Assembly (NCBI RefSeq): GCF_003254395.2
Contig: NC_037642.1
Coordinates: 13,101,236 to 13,165,235, forward strand
Reading direction: 5' to 3'
From: Apis mellifera
Taxonomy: Eukaryota; Arthropoda; Insecta; Hymenoptera; Apidae
DNA: 64,000 nt
Positions 36,289-49,900 of the stretch are shown in pieces; within the stretch, counting starts at the first letter, position 1; every line of letters starts with the position of its first letter. The position numbers were made by a program, and so were the translations under genes. A model generated the notes under the pieces. It made no database searches, was not told the origin of the DNA, and saw nothing but the letters and a program-made list of their open reading frames with translations.

Positions 36289-37439
36289 TTCCTTTCGATG
36301 TTCGACGCTGAAGTTCGACGAATTAATAAAACAGTTGACCAACTACCACAATCGGTCAAGGAGCAACTTTCACGAGTCTAGGCGAATACCGTTCCCTCGC
36401 GTAACAAAACCTGCCTACTGTCCGGTGAACATTCATCGAGTGATGTCGAATCATAAGATATGTCTAACTTTTATGCATTGCCCCCACCCTTTAATGTTTT
36501 CTCCAGTAGGAACAACGTTTACAACATATTCGTGCCGGATCATGATTGATGAATCGATGAATTTATCATCTTGCATTTGAACATGAGAATCGTAAAATAT
36601 CCTTTCGTCCTTTTTTTTTTTTGTCTTTGATATTTACAGTATATTAAAACTGATAATACACAGATCTCGAGAGTTTGAATTTAACTCTTCGTTATCTTTA
36701 TGCTAGAGTCTTGGGATTGAAGTTTTGTTAAAAGAAAAAAAATCCACCGAATAATACATTATTTACAATTTTCTGAAAAAAGAAAAATCACAATGAACAG
36801 TTTATTATTTTTCTCACAATAATTTAAGACACACAAATTATCAAATCAGTTTTCACGTACCATTCGATTCGTTACCGAATACATTTGTTGTTCCTTTAGA
36901 ATTTTTCCTCGTTATTATCCAATTTCGCGATAACAATGTCATAAAACGATTGGAAATGCGTAATATTCTTCGAATTAAACCTGTAAGTAAATTTTGATCG
37001 ATTCTCTTGCCAGTGATTTTTATAATTGGTCGAAACTGACGATTTAGTTACTTATTGTTACCAACTATGCCATTCTCTCATCTCCGACCAACCAGTTTTA
37101 TATTCTCGATTCGTAATAAGAAGCGTGTCCTTGCATCCAGTGTTTTGCACTAATGTCCTCTAGTTTTTTTTCTTTTTTGGCTCTCGCTCGGACAATCACC
37201 GTTCCCTATACACTTCCACGAGAACGTGTCATCCTCCATGTTCGTTACTTATTTCAAGGGCTCTCGTTACGTGAATTGAAGAGTAAAAAGTCTCGTAGCC
37301 ATGATAATACGACGATAATTGTACTTGTGAACTCGAGTTGTCCGACATCCATTAACTACGAATTTATTCCATTAGAAATGGAACAAAGAAATCAAAATCA
37401 TGCAATTATTTTCTAATAAAATAATGAAAAAATTTTTGA

Positions 37440-37471
<32 letters not shown>

Positions 37472-39480
37472 CAGATTTTAGAAAAATGATTTTTTTATAA
37501 TTTTTGAGATCATCGCGAGAACTTATAAATTTTAATTTAAGTTGATTGATCAGACGAGGATAAGATATAATTTTATCTTTGTTAAATACTGATATTTTGG
37601 ACACGGTAAAAATTTGTAAAAGAGTATCATTAAAGAAGATAAAAAATTGAAGAAATGATACACGTTACAGTGGATTTATAGAAAATATCGTTTAAAAATA
37701 ATTTTTGTCTTATTATTATGTTGCCCAATTATTGCTTATTTAATAAGTAGTTCTGTTATCTTTGTATACATAATGAAGGAATAATGTTAAAATTGTTTGC
37801 TCTCGTGAGAGATGATTCATTATGCAAAGAGTTTCAAGTTATCGGTTTAGTTTGTAAACAATATTCGCTTATAATTCTTTTACTACTATGGCAGATTAAA
37901 ATTAATTTGTAACGTAATATAAAATATTATATGTAACAAGTACGTATATCGACAACTGTAATCAAAGAAATATCAAATTAATATAATAAAATATCTAATA
38001 AATTATTAATACGTCGATGATTGTCAAATTGTCAAAATTGTGAAAAGATATTAAATTAATTTTCTTTCGATAAGAAACATTATCTTATTTACAATATTCA
38101 ATTGAGATTAAGAAACTCGACGAATTATATAATTATAAAATTAATTAATACTATTTAACATATTTATCATTTCTTAATATCAAGTAAAAGAGTATATCTC
38201 GCGGAATATATGTGCAGTTATATCCACCGCATATATGTGTGTACATACATGTACGCCATACATATGTAACTACACACATTATACTTAAAATAGCACGCTC
38301 GATATAATAAAAGCATTATTCGTGAAATTACTAAAATCAGATTTGTGAATATATAATTTAATAACGATTTTTAATAAATCTCAACAAATTGTGACGAGTG
38401 AAATATTTTATTATTGACAATTTCGTATAATTCTTACCAATGTATACATTCATGGATAATTTGTTAATAATTTTTATTAAAAAAAAAGTAATTTTAATCG
38501 ATTTAAAAAATCATAATTCGTACGTTAAAAAAAAAAAATATTGAACGATATTTAAAATAAAAGACGATGAAAATTTGACCGTGTTCACTGACAATGAATG
38601 TTGAAAATAAGTGAAATGCATCCTTCATGAGTCAGACACAACGGAACGGTGAATCTTATTACAAAAGATACCATTAATAGTGGGAAAAATTCCATTAATA
38701 ATTCCAATAATAGTTTCGTACACATAACGAGAGATAAGAATAATGTACTACTAATCAAAATTGTTAAAATTAGAATTTCGATAAATTTTCAAAAATGTGT
38801 ACGAGATGTATATATATATATATATTTGCTCGAATTATGAAAATTTGCCGATTTGGAAGAGAGTCATCTTACGTAATAACGCGCCGCATTACTCCACACG
38901 CATATTTTCGTACACAATATGACGAGTGTAACAAATTTAACACGATAAACAATTGTGTGCTTTCTATTACACGACTCCTTCGAAACTACGAAATTTTCTT
39001 ATTACGCGTTTGTAACAGCATTACAATGTAAACAATTATAATAATAATTATTACGTACCTATACAAATTGGAAGAATATTATTTAACAAAGTTTTTACGT
39101 CATTCTATTTACACGCTCGTTCGACGTATACCAATTTTAATTAATAAACGACCCTTTAGCAATAATAAGATCCTCGATTTACATTAAATCATTTCGAGTG
39201 GCTCCTCGTCAATGTCTCGATTTGGTTACCGCACGAGCCAGTGACCTACCGAGAAGCGTGGCAGAAGGAGCTGCTTCTTCGAATCATAAATAAATCCGAG
39301 AATGAGATTTCTCGATCGGGATCGTTATTCGCCCGGGCATAAAAAAAACATTGTACAGGGTGATTTAAGGAAAGAATTCGATTCGATCGGAACACGATAT
39401 ATATATATCATCCTCGAGAATTGTTGCAACGAAAAAAATCGCGAATATCGATCGGCAGATGGATCAACGTGAAAACTAAT
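36289..39480. other. Intergenic region upstream of the first actin gene
   Basis: About 3.2 kb. The part next to 36288 should hold ACE promoter and 5' UTR. The rest is A+T-rich with a TA microsatellite (37440-37464), a short TA run (38810-38824) and CATATATG/ACATATGT alternations near 38210-38275. Open frames such as 37153-37416 show no family character. From about 39130 G+C content and CpG number rise towards the actin control region. Confidence 0.5.
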
Positions 39481-40244
39481 TCTAGCCACGATTATGCGCT
39501 ACTTGGGTAAGCGTCGGGGAGTCGGTGGGAGGCAGCCATATAATTCTCACCGCTGTTCTCGGACGGCCAGGGACGTCCAAATTCGTATCGCTATCCACCC
39601 TCTGCCTGAGATTCTGACATTGGCGCTATACTGATTTCCTGGTTCGTGGCGTGTCCGATCCGCAGACATCGTCACGCGAAGCTTTCGCGTGGGCAGAGGC
39701 GGTGGCCAGCCCTGGAGGCGTCCCGCGTGCCCATCTTCGGTAGCGTCGCGTACGCTGCGGATGTTATATCTGGCGTCGCGGCGCCCTCGAGCCTCAGCCG
39801 CTCCTCAGCCGCCCGTCGATTCACAACTCATCCCCACGGTTGGTAAATTCTGCGAAATTCTCGCTTTATTAGAACTCTCTCTTCGACGTTCCATTTCGTA
39901 TAGAGAAGCGTGGTGTATATATACATATATATATATACAATAATCTGATTGAAGGCGATCGATGCTTTGTGGTGACACGAGTGATTAAAGAAAAAGAATA
40001 GAATTTTAGAATTTTTTTCTAACAGTCACGTGAATGGATGTACACGAGTATTTTATCGAGTGCGGGAAAATTTTTAGAATGAATTAGACGGAATAAGTGA
40101 AAAATTCGAATTATTAGTATTGTCGAAGAAATTTCAATTTTTCCAATTATTCGCTCTCAAAAAATGACTCCTAACCTGGTATAGTATAAAAGAATATTGG
40201 AAATATTTTTTTCAGAGAAAAAAAAACGGTAGGAAAGCAGCAAA
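39481..40244 (+). promoter_or_regulatory. Upstream G+C-rich block and leader region of actin gene A
   Basis: The block 39490-39850 is strongly CpG-rich in an A+T-rich locus. A TATA-like CATATAATT lies at 39537-39545. Palindrome-like GCGTCGCGTACGC (39743-39755) and GGCGTCGCGGCGCC (39772-39785) follow. A donor-like GTAAAT occurs at about 39843, and TTTTTTTCAG at about 40206-40215 looks like the acceptor of a leader intron just before the coding start. Exact transcription start and first-exon borders are inferred. Confidence 0.5.
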
Positions 40245-41375
40245 ATGTGCGACGACGAAGTAGCAGCCCTTGTTGTCGACAATGGATCCGGTATGTGCAA
40301 GGCCGGTTTCGCCGGAGACGACGCTCCCCGCGCCGTCTTCCCATCGATCGTAGGTCGGCCCAGACACCAGGGTGTGATGGTCGGTATGGGTCAAAAGGAC
40401 AGTTACGTAGGCGACGAGGCTCAGAGCAAGAGAGGTATCCTCACCCTGAAATATCCTATCGAGCACGGTATCATCACCAACTGGGACGACATGGAGAAGA
40501 TCTGGCACCACACCTTCTACAACGAGCTCCGCGTTGCCCCCGAGGAGCACCCCGTCCTACTCACCGAGGCCCCATTGAATCCGAAAGCTAACCGCGAAAA
40601 GATGACCCAGATCATGTTCGAAACCTTCAACAGTCCGGCCATGTACGTGGCCATCCAGGCCGTGCTGTCCCTGTACGCTTCAGGTCGTACCACCGGCATC
40701 GTCCTGGACTCCGGGGACGGCGTCTCCCACACCGTGCCCATCTACGAAGGTTACGCCCTTCCTCACGCCATCCTCCGTCTCGACCTGGCCGGCCGCGACT
40801 TGACCGACTACCTCATGAAGATCCTCACCGAGAGAGGCTACAGCTTCACCACCACGGCCGAGCGAGAAATCGTGCGCGACATCAAAGAGAAACTATGCTA
40901 CGTCGCCCTGGACTTCGAGCAGGAGATGGCCACCGCGGCCGCCAGCACCTCCCTCGAGAAGAGCTACGAGCTGCCCGACGGACAGGTCATCACCATCGGT
41001 AACGAGAGGTTCCGCTGCCCCGAGGCTCTGTTCCAACCGTCCTTCCTGGGCATGGAGTCGTGCGGCATCCACGAGACCGTGTACAACTCCATCATGAAGT
41101 GCGACGTCGACATCCGCAAGGATCTGTACGCCAACAACGTGCTGTCCGGCGGCACCACCATGTATCCGGGTATAGCCGATCGTATGCAGAAGGAGATCAC
41201 CGCCCTGGCCCCGTCCACCATCAAGATCAAGATCATCGCTCCCCCGGAGAGGAAGTACTCGGTGTGGATCGGTGGATCCATCCTGGCTTCCCTGTCCACG
41301 TTCCAACAGATGTGGATCTCGAAACAGGAGTACGATGAGTCCGGCCCAGGCATCGTTCACCGTAAATGCTTCTAA
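40245..41375 (+). CDS. Muscle-type actin, tandem copy A
   Basis: An uninterrupted 376-codon frame (plus stop) with the full actin sequence: [22 protein letters not shown] at the start, DNASE loop [13 protein letters not shown], nucleotide-binding [11 protein letters not shown], and C-terminal [10 protein letters not shown]. Residues that separate insect muscle from cytoplasmic actins ([36 protein letters not shown]) are of the muscle kind, so the product should be a thin-filament actin of somatic or flight muscle. The protein is identical to copy B; only about ten synonymous differences separate the two coding sequences, while the flanks are unrelated. Codon use is G+C-rich, unlike the neighbouring housekeeping genes. 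Which Drosophila actin is closest cannot be told from the protein. Confidence 0.98.
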
Positions 41376-43970
41376 ACGTATCGGCGATACAGCAAAAACG
41401 TCGCATAAATATCGAAGAATTATCAACCGACTTGGGGGAAACCGAATATACGAGCTGGCATCGGTTTCCTTTGAGAAATTATCATGCTGCGATAAAGCAA
41501 CTGCGTTAATGAAATATCACATTAATACACGGATCATCGTTAGATCTCGTCGAATATTCATCGTTGTGGTCATCCGTCGCTAGATACGACAACCCGACAC
41601 ACTGTTGACTTCTTGATGTCATTTGGACGGAGTCGTACTTCATCTATCGCTTCATTTGGACGAGGAAGCTGGCAAAGGTGTTGGTTCTCGATACAGAGCT
41701 CGCCTCGCGAGTGGCCAATCCTTGTTCGAAACAAAATTCGTAAAACGATGGTAGAATCGGTTCATAACCTCACTTACCAAATGCATCTTTCGACCATGAA
41801 AGGGACATTCTGGACGCGCAAAGGAAGAAAACGGAATTTTCAGGAGGAATTGGACCAACTTCGTGGGAAGCTGCGCTTTTTTCACTGTTCACGCGAGATT
41901 CCTGCACTTCTAACCTCAAATATGCGTTAAATCTATTCTTAGTTCTACCTAATCGAATTCACCATCGATATTAATTTATTTTGTAAATATTATAAAGTAT
42001 ATATATTGTTATATACGATATATCAAAAAGTGAAATGAAATATACATTTTCTCATACCATTATTTATATCCTTTAGTTCCGACGCGTTGGTACATAACCG
42101 ACGTCTTTCATTCCCTCTGTTCCACCGTTTCTTGTTCAAGATTATATCGTCACGTTCGATTCCATCTCTCTCGTTATATTCTTAAGCGTATCGGTGAAAT
42201 ATCTGTAACGTAAATCGTTGCATAAAAATATATACATACTTGGGATATTTAGAAATTGAACGTTGAGAAAAATCACGTATAGATTTCGTTGTTCTTTTGC
42301 ACCATGTCGAATCAAGTATTTCGCGTCATCGTTATTGAATTTTTACTTACACTTATAAATAAGTTTTAGAAGATAAGCGATCAAGAACCGAAATATCTTT
42401 CGAGAGCAAGAAATAACACGACTCTCGTATTCATTAGAATTCTATATATAATTAATTATTATCAAATATTTTTATTCCCTATATATTTTACGCATACTGT
42501 TTACGTAAGAAAAAATATTGCTGCTTTCTTCGCGATATTCAAGACCGAATATGTTTGTGAGAGCGGAGAAAAGGTGGCATTCAAGTAGTTTTAAAATAAC
42601 TATTATTATGATGTGGAACAAACCGTGGATGACCTTGGCCTATTGTGACTAATCTACTCTTGAACAGTTCCAATATATATATATATATATATTATTATAT
42701 ATATTTTTCCAACTTTATGGATATACTTTTTAGAAAAAATCAAGCTTCATTTTTTTTTTGGGAGAGGGAAGAATTCGATCGATTTTTAATCTTAAAAATT
42801 CGAATCTTGAAAATCGAGAATTTTCGCCGAAGAAGAATCTCTACATTCCTCGAAAGCTTTTTCCGTCGATAAACGTATAGTTGACCGATAAAAGAGCTAC
42901 AGATTTATTTTAGTCCAGATGCGTAATCTCAAAATATTCCTCCTACCTCTGATATCTGGGGGAAAGAAGAGAACAAGTATCGCATTGATGGATTAAATGA
43001 ACGTCGAAGAAAATTTTTATAGCGATAGAAAAGAAAATCTTAGATCAAAGATTACGAGGCTTTCGAAATAAGATAATATTGATAAGTATGATAAATCTAC
43101 AAAAAATTGTAATTCATAGACATAAAATATAAGCAAAAGTTTACAGAAATATAAATAACGAGATAAAGCAATAATCATCGAAAAAATAACAAATCGCTTG
43201 CAAAGATAATTTTTTAATTAAAGAATTCAAATTTATGGATAAAAAATAATAAATGCTTAAATGTAGAATACAAATGAAATTTATGATAAAATAGTTTATG
43301 TCATATCGAAAATTTTTGATACGTTCACTGTATTCTAAATTGGGATCACAATTTTGCTAAAATTACTTAATGTAATTAAGAATGAATTACATCTTATTTT
43401 TATCCATTGAAAAGACATTTATCACGAGAACAGGGAATTTCGAAATATTATCAGAATTTGAAGAATATATCCAAGCTCACTGAAAATTTACTCAGAAATC
43501 TATTTGCACAGAAGATAAATCAGTACTGTCGCTTTCCATTCCCATCATTTTCCACGCAAACCTCTTACGTTATATACGACACTTTGGTCTCAAACAAAAC
43601 GAGAGAAAATCCACTTCCGTAACGAAACAAGATCAAAACTCGCTTCGCAGTATCGGTAGTTTCGAGAACTAACCTAACATATACTCTCAACTTAACTATC
43701 AAACAGAATGTGTTAAAGCAAAAGGGGCAATTAAGAGCAACACGAATTCTTCGATCTCGCGAATAATTCGATCTACGATCACTGATTTATCATCTCTTTC
43801 CTAAATAGGAGAGGAGAGAACGGTGAACTAAACTTTTACAGAAACGAAAACTCGCGAAAAGGCTACCCTCTGGTGACGAAAGGAATAATTAAGAAAAGAA
43901 AGAAATTTAAATGACGGAAGAAGTACCTACAAGAAGGAACGAAGTTATCGAAGATCTTCAGAACGGCGCA
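41376..43970. other. 3' UTR of actin A and spacer to actin B
   Basis: The first 0.6-0.7 kb after the stop is moderately G+C-rich and likely transcribed 3' UTR, ending in A+T-rich sequence near 42000-42060. The remainder is A+T-rich spacer with a TA run at 42673-42692. Frames at 41613-41930 and 42645-42872 show no family features. No additional gene is seen. Confidence 0.5.
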
Positions 43971-44164
43971 TTTTCCTCGGTCCGCTTAGGGCCTGGGGCC
44001 GCCTAGTTGGGCGAGCGTCGCGACGCCACGCGAGGCAAGCCTTTTTCGTGCCTGTCGGGCAACCACCATCCCACGAGAATGCGGGGGCGTCGTGACGAGA
44101 GCATATATTCGACGTCGGGACGCTCCGGAGGCACAGACGCCACTCCAACTCTGTCCCGTGCACG
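43971..44164 (+). promoter_or_regulatory. Candidate promoter and first non-coding exon of actin gene B
   Basis: A compact CpG-rich block. It contains the perfect 12-nt palindrome GCGTCGCGACGC at 44015-44026 and a TATA-like CATATATTC at 44102-44110. A short G+C-rich stretch follows and ends in a strong donor, CACG|GTACGT (exon end 44164). An acceptor TTGTTACAG near 45983-45991 would join it to the actin B leader. TSS position (about 44131) is inferred from TATA spacing. Confidence 0.45.
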
Positions 44165-46018
44165 GTACGTAGAAAACTGTTCTCTGGAAAACGATCCATT
44201 TCTCCATCTATCGGATACTATCGGTTACCTTCGACAATCCTTCGACGTATCGTCCGTATCGATACATCGATATATACTCGATCGATTCCATTGTATAATA
44301 TTCCGTATCCTTGCGATCGATCCCATCGTCGAGCGTTTCGATCGATTATTGTTCGAGTAGAAGAAAGCTTCGGATGCGTGGAGGTAGACTTTTAAGGGAG
44401 CGGTCGAATTTCCTTCCGGTGTCTCGTATCTGAAATAGTATCGAAAGTTAATTGCGTTCGTACATCAAAGAGAGTAATAAAAATATTTGATCTTAATTTA
44501 AATTGATAAATTTTAAAATATTTATTACATAGATTAACGTTTCGATTATTATATTCTTTTTATATTAATTTAATACTTTAAAATATTAAAATAATTGTTT
44601 TTTACGATCTATTGATATCTAGTTAATAATAATATGAATCTTTTTAAAAGATTATAACCGAAAGTATCCAATATCATCATATACTTGTACTATATTTTTG
44701 AATATTTAATTTTAATATATAAAATAAAATACCGATTTCATAAGACTTATCGTTAATCGAATCTACAATCTATATCCATTCTTCATATTTACAAAATCTA
44801 TTTTAAAATCTATTTGTCACGTTGCACAATTTGCTATTTTATATCATGAAAGATATAAGCAAGTCGGAATATTGAAAAAAAGTTTTCCTATAACTTTTAA
44901 AATTATTCGTAGAAAACTTGTTCGCAAGAAATGTTTTCTATCCTCGTTTTCGACCAATCTTTTCGTAAATGACGAAAATGCTCGTTCGCGCGCACGCGAT
45001 TTTTTCCTTTCGAAGAAATCAAAAAAATTCTTCCAACCAGCTAATCACGAGTGCCAAAAATACGTTTACAGGGCGAATGGCCTATCTATCATCGTGTTTA
45101 GATATACGTATTCGAGGTCTTTGCCCGTGTGTAAAGTCGTTCGTCCTTTTGTGAAGTAGCAGGCATAATTTTGGCACGCGCGCGCGCGCCTCGCCGTTAT
45201 GCTTTATCCCTCATCATGCTGGTGGAGCCGCGGCGAGCGGAGACGGTGTTGCCAACCATAATCGTCGCTTGCACTTATTAGGGATCGTCCGTCGGCTGTA
45301 CGTCTAAAGTTAGCGTCGCGGCGCACCGAAATAGTGGCGCGACGCCGCCGGGGCCGCTTGCCTATCGTTTTATAGGCAACTGGGTCAATTCTGGCGAGCA
45401 TCGACGCTTTCCGCGAAAACTTTATCGTACTTATACGCGATTCTATATATTCCGTTACGTATCTTTTATGCGTACTTTGCTTTTTTTATTTCGCGTACTA
45501 CGATTAAATCATATTCGACTATGTAATATTAACGATTGTGTTTCGTTTAAGAATTATCTTGAATTCTCTTCTTTTCTGTTTTCCTAATAATATTCCGTCT
45601 TGAAAAATATTGCATTTAAATATCTTTATATATATTGCGCTTTGAATTTCGAAGATTTGGATCGATACAGAAGTTATTGAAAAAGATTTTACCGTTTTTA
45701 ACCATTTTCCGTAATTTATCGATATTTTTCATCGCGTAAAATCGATATTGAATATAAAAAATTTCGATTGTCGATTAATATATTAAACCTCACGTCTCAC
45801 GACATATTTCCACGATGAATCAGCGTAAACACAGAGAACTAGAAATACCTTCGACAATGACATTGGACGTTCAAATAGACGTTTAAAAAGACATTACGAC
45901 GACAGTAAAAATACCGACGTATGATAAAGACGGCTCACGCCTGAGAGAGAATTAACGAAGAATAACGAAAGGACGATAATTTTTTGTTACAGAGCATTGA
46001 AATCGAAGAAGAAAGAAA
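44165..46018 (+). promoter_or_regulatory. Spacer or leader intron of actin B with a second G+C-rich block
   Basis: About 1.85 kb. A+T-rich on both sides, with an island at 45165-45410. The island holds an alternating (CG)6 run at 45177-45188 and a hairpin with 8-bp arms GCGTCGCG (45313-45320) and CGCGACGC (45338-45345). It also has GCCTAT/ATAGGC arms around a TTTTATAGG near 45360-45377. It could be an intronic enhancer or an alternative promoter. The region ends with the acceptor TTGTTACAG just before the actin B leader. Confidence 0.45.
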
Positions 46019-47149
46019 ATGTGTGACGACGAAGTAGCAGCCCTTGTTGTCGACAATGGATCCGGTATGTGCAAGGCCGGTTTCGCCGGAGACGACGCTC
46101 CCCGCGCCGTCTTCCCATCGATCGTCGGTCGGCCCAGACACCAGGGTGTGATGGTCGGTATGGGTCAAAAGGACAGTTACGTCGGCGACGAGGCTCAGAG
46201 CAAGAGAGGTATCCTCACCTTGAAATATCCTATCGAGCACGGTATCATCACCAACTGGGACGACATGGAGAAGATCTGGCACCACACCTTCTACAACGAA
46301 CTCCGCGTTGCCCCCGAGGAGCACCCCGTCCTACTCACCGAGGCCCCATTGAATCCGAAAGCTAACCGCGAAAAGATGACCCAGATCATGTTCGAAACCT
46401 TCAACAGTCCGGCCATGTACGTGGCCATCCAGGCCGTGCTGTCCCTGTACGCTTCAGGTCGTACCACCGGCATCGTCCTGGACTCCGGGGACGGCGTCTC
46501 CCACACCGTGCCCATCTACGAAGGTTACGCCCTTCCTCACGCCATCCTCCGTCTCGACCTGGCCGGCCGCGACTTGACCGACTACCTCATGAAGATCCTT
46601 ACCGAGAGAGGCTACAGCTTCACCACCACGGCCGAGCGAGAAATCGTGCGCGACATCAAAGAGAAACTTTGCTACGTCGCCCTGGACTTCGAGCAGGAGA
46701 TGGCCACCGCGGCCGCGAGCACCTCCCTCGAGAAGAGCTACGAGCTGCCCGACGGACAGGTCATCACCATCGGTAACGAGAGGTTCCGCTGCCCCGAGGC
46801 TCTGTTCCAACCGTCCTTCCTGGGCATGGAGTCGTGCGGCATCCACGAGACCGTGTACAACTCCATCATGAAGTGCGACGTCGACATCCGCAAGGATCTG
46901 TACGCCAACAACGTGCTGTCCGGCGGCACCACCATGTATCCGGGTATAGCCGATCGTATGCAGAAGGAGATCACCGCCCTGGCCCCGTCCACCATCAAGA
47001 TCAAGATCATCGCTCCCCCGGAGAGGAAGTACTCGGTGTGGATCGGTGGATCCATCCTGGCTTCCCTGTCCACGTTCCAACAGATGTGGATCTCGAAACA
47101 GGAGTACGACGAGTCCGGCCCCGGCATCGTTCACCGCAAGTGCTTCTAA
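46019..47149 (+). CDS. Muscle-type actin, tandem copy B
   Basis: An uninterrupted frame of 376 codons plus stop whose protein is identical to copy A, including the muscle-diagnostic residues and the less usual YANNVLSGG (most actins have YANT). It differs from copy A at about ten third positions, for example GTC for GTA in IVGRP, CTT for CTA in EKLCY and GCG for GCC in AAAS. Several of these states are shared with copy C instead. The leader starts after the acceptor TTGTTACAG, 28 nt upstream of the ATG, and is unrelated to the leaders of A and C. Near-identity of coding sequence with unrelated flanks suggests homogenisation or strong codon constraint. Confidence 0.98.
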
Positions 47150-49900
47150 GCAGTTATGCTCGATTCAAATTATTATTTACTTATCGATATATTGTTATTG
47201 CTACACCTTTTCCCAAAAAAAAAAAAAACACACCGTTCACTGCCGTACCGCTTCGTCTAGTTGCGTTTCCGTTAGTTCGATTTCTATCGGCTTTGTTCTC
47301 TACGTGGCGGTGAGATTTTTTCCGACGAACATTGTCTGAATATATACGTCATCTTTTGTATATAAGTTTACATCTACGGAATAAATCAGTCTTATATTCT
47401 TACAACTTATCAAAACGGAGCTCTTCATTTTTACGATTCCCTGTTATATATTCAATTTGGTATTTTCAAGTTCGGTTTACTTATGAATATATCATTATTA
47501 TTATTATTTTTCTTTTTTGTTAAAAATTCTTCAAATTCGATCAGATCAAAAATATATATTCTCGGTTTTAATAGAAACAATTTTCCACACTTATGAATAT
47601 ATGTTATAGTAAGGTGAAGATCGGATCATTTCTCATTTACAATCGGTCATTATGTAAATATTAAGGATGAATTAAAAAGAAAAAAGGAGGGAGGGGGCGA
47701 GCCATCAATCATTGTACATTATTGATAGCTTTATGCTAAGATAAAAATTTTGCATGAAAAATACGGGATAAAAATAGGAGCAACAGGTTTAACTATTAAC
47801 TTAGGGGTTCTAGAAAAAAATTTGTTTATTAAAATTTTCATATAAAAAATCTAAAAACCGATACTAATTATAATATCGGACATAATGAGTAATATTTTGG
47901 GAGGGGTAGTGGTGTACATTGACCTACCATGCATGGGCTGAACAATGCGAGAGAATAATTTGCTTCTTTATCAAAAATTTACCAAGATATGCAAATGGGC
48001 TTCTTTGGGTTATCAATGGGTTATCATAAGCTTCGCAGTCCATTTATTAAAAATAGATGCACGCTCATTCAAAAACGTATTTCCCTCTTGGCTTTCTCTC
48101 CTCTATTTCAATCCACACTTTGAGCGTTTGTGCTTGTGTTTCTTGCTTCTTATTATCTGCAAATTTATATATGACGTCAATTAATTATGTAAATTTTGGA
48201 ATTTCTTTTAAATATTTTCAAAAAGGAGAACTAAAAAGGTCTTGTTACATTTTTATATTTATAATTTTATGTTTTTTTTTTTTTTATATTTAGTTACACT
48301 TTTTATATATAATAAGGAAATTTTACAATTTTTCAAAATTTATTCTACTTTGTATTACAATTATGCATACAATTATGCATACATATTTGTAAAAGAGAAA
48401 ATTTGATTTCCTTAAATTCTTTCATGCTTTTGATGGAATCTCTTTGAATCTAATAGAGAAATTAATTTTTGATGATTTTTAACATTTATGGCAAAAAGTA
48501 AAAAATATCTGTACATTATTATAATTATTAGATTATAATTTTCATTTAATCGATAATTATTATTATTATTTGTTTAAAGACAACTTAATTATAATCAACT
48601 TGTAATTTATAAATGAAAATTGCAATTACCTTCGAACATTCCACCGATTATCGTCTCGTGGCATGATCACTTGTAAAACTGTCGGTAGATCGATCACCGT
48701 ATCCGTATAAGCGGAAAGGATTTCGTGTGAAAGTTTACGAGAAAGATGTGCTGTTTCGGGGTTGAAACTGGGCAATGCGAATCTGCGAATCGGTCGCACG
48801 GTTCGACAGTAGCTCCTGCAAAAAGGTGGAGGGGATCGGTGGTGGCTCGAGCTACGTAGTCGCCCTGTGCATTCCCAATTATAGAAAGCGGTCTAATCGT
48901 TCAATAATTTGATTCTATATACCTTTCATCGACTGGCTTGATCGAATCATTTTCGCCGATGCGCATCCGTAAAATTCAAATCAATTCAAGCATTAAAAAT
49001 GACATCACGTTTCCACTATAATCGGGATTATTATTGTTGGCACGCTGCGACGTGCGAAGAATATATACATTTTATGAGTAGAATGACAACTGTAAAACGA
49101 AACTGTCATGATAATCTTTCACATCGATCAAACACATATGCAAATGCTAGTTTTTCAATGGAGATTTTAAAAATTCACAATGTTTAGAATATTAGAACGA
49201 AATAATAATATTTAGTACGAAACAAAATGATAGGTTATAAAATTAGATTCAAGATACGATTAAAATCAATCGGAATAAAAGAGATTAAATTAACATTAAT
49301 CGAATCAATGAAATCGATCAATTTGTTTTAAATGAATAATAATCTTTATTATCTTAATAGATAATATACTTTAACTTTTTTATTTTTACACAGTTTACAT
49401 GCATACCTATGGATTAAATCATGTTGTGCTCCCTGCTATTAACCGGATGCATATTTCTTCGACTTACAACAATTTAAAAATAACACATTCCTAAACGAAA
49501 CATTCATTAACATCACAAACCGCAAACATAGAGATTTAACTTTATCGAATCTTCCTTTCCGTAAAGTACAAGCTAGCACGCTTCACGTGAACTGGTAAAC
49601 TTTATGCCTATTAAAAGCTATCCGCGTATAAATCTAACCTATAAACTTTATTAAGTTCACTTATTTATAAACTGTTATTAATTTGATATATAAAAATTGA
49701 ACGTGTGATATTTATCGTTGTTTTTAATTAATTAAAAAAACAACTTCTTCTTATTTAATTCAAACTTTTTATTAACGTAAGAACAAATATATATTTGTAC
49801 ACCACGTTGAAATTATTGAAAAGTGAACTCTACTTTTCGCGAATGCGAATGATCGAACGAGAATAATCGAGCATAAATAATCGAAGGATAAATCGAATTA
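47150..49900. other. 3' UTR of actin B and spacer to actin C
   Basis: A likely 3' UTR of several hundred bp is followed by A+T-rich spacer. A purine-rich AAAAAGGAGGGAGGGGGCG lies near 47680. A G+C-richer island at 48640-48900, including a CATTCC (MCAT-like) core at about 48637, may be regulatory. No coding family was recognised in the open frames at 47945-48293 or 48999-49187. Confidence 0.45.

Noticed and set aside
37153..37416. 87-codon frame in the ACE-actin spacer
   Set aside because: No splice or family support and ordinary length for chance in this slightly less A+T-rich stretch.
41613..41930. 105-codon frame after actin A
   Set aside because: It lies in the probable 3' UTR and shows no domain or signal; open frames of this size are expected in G+C-richer DNA.
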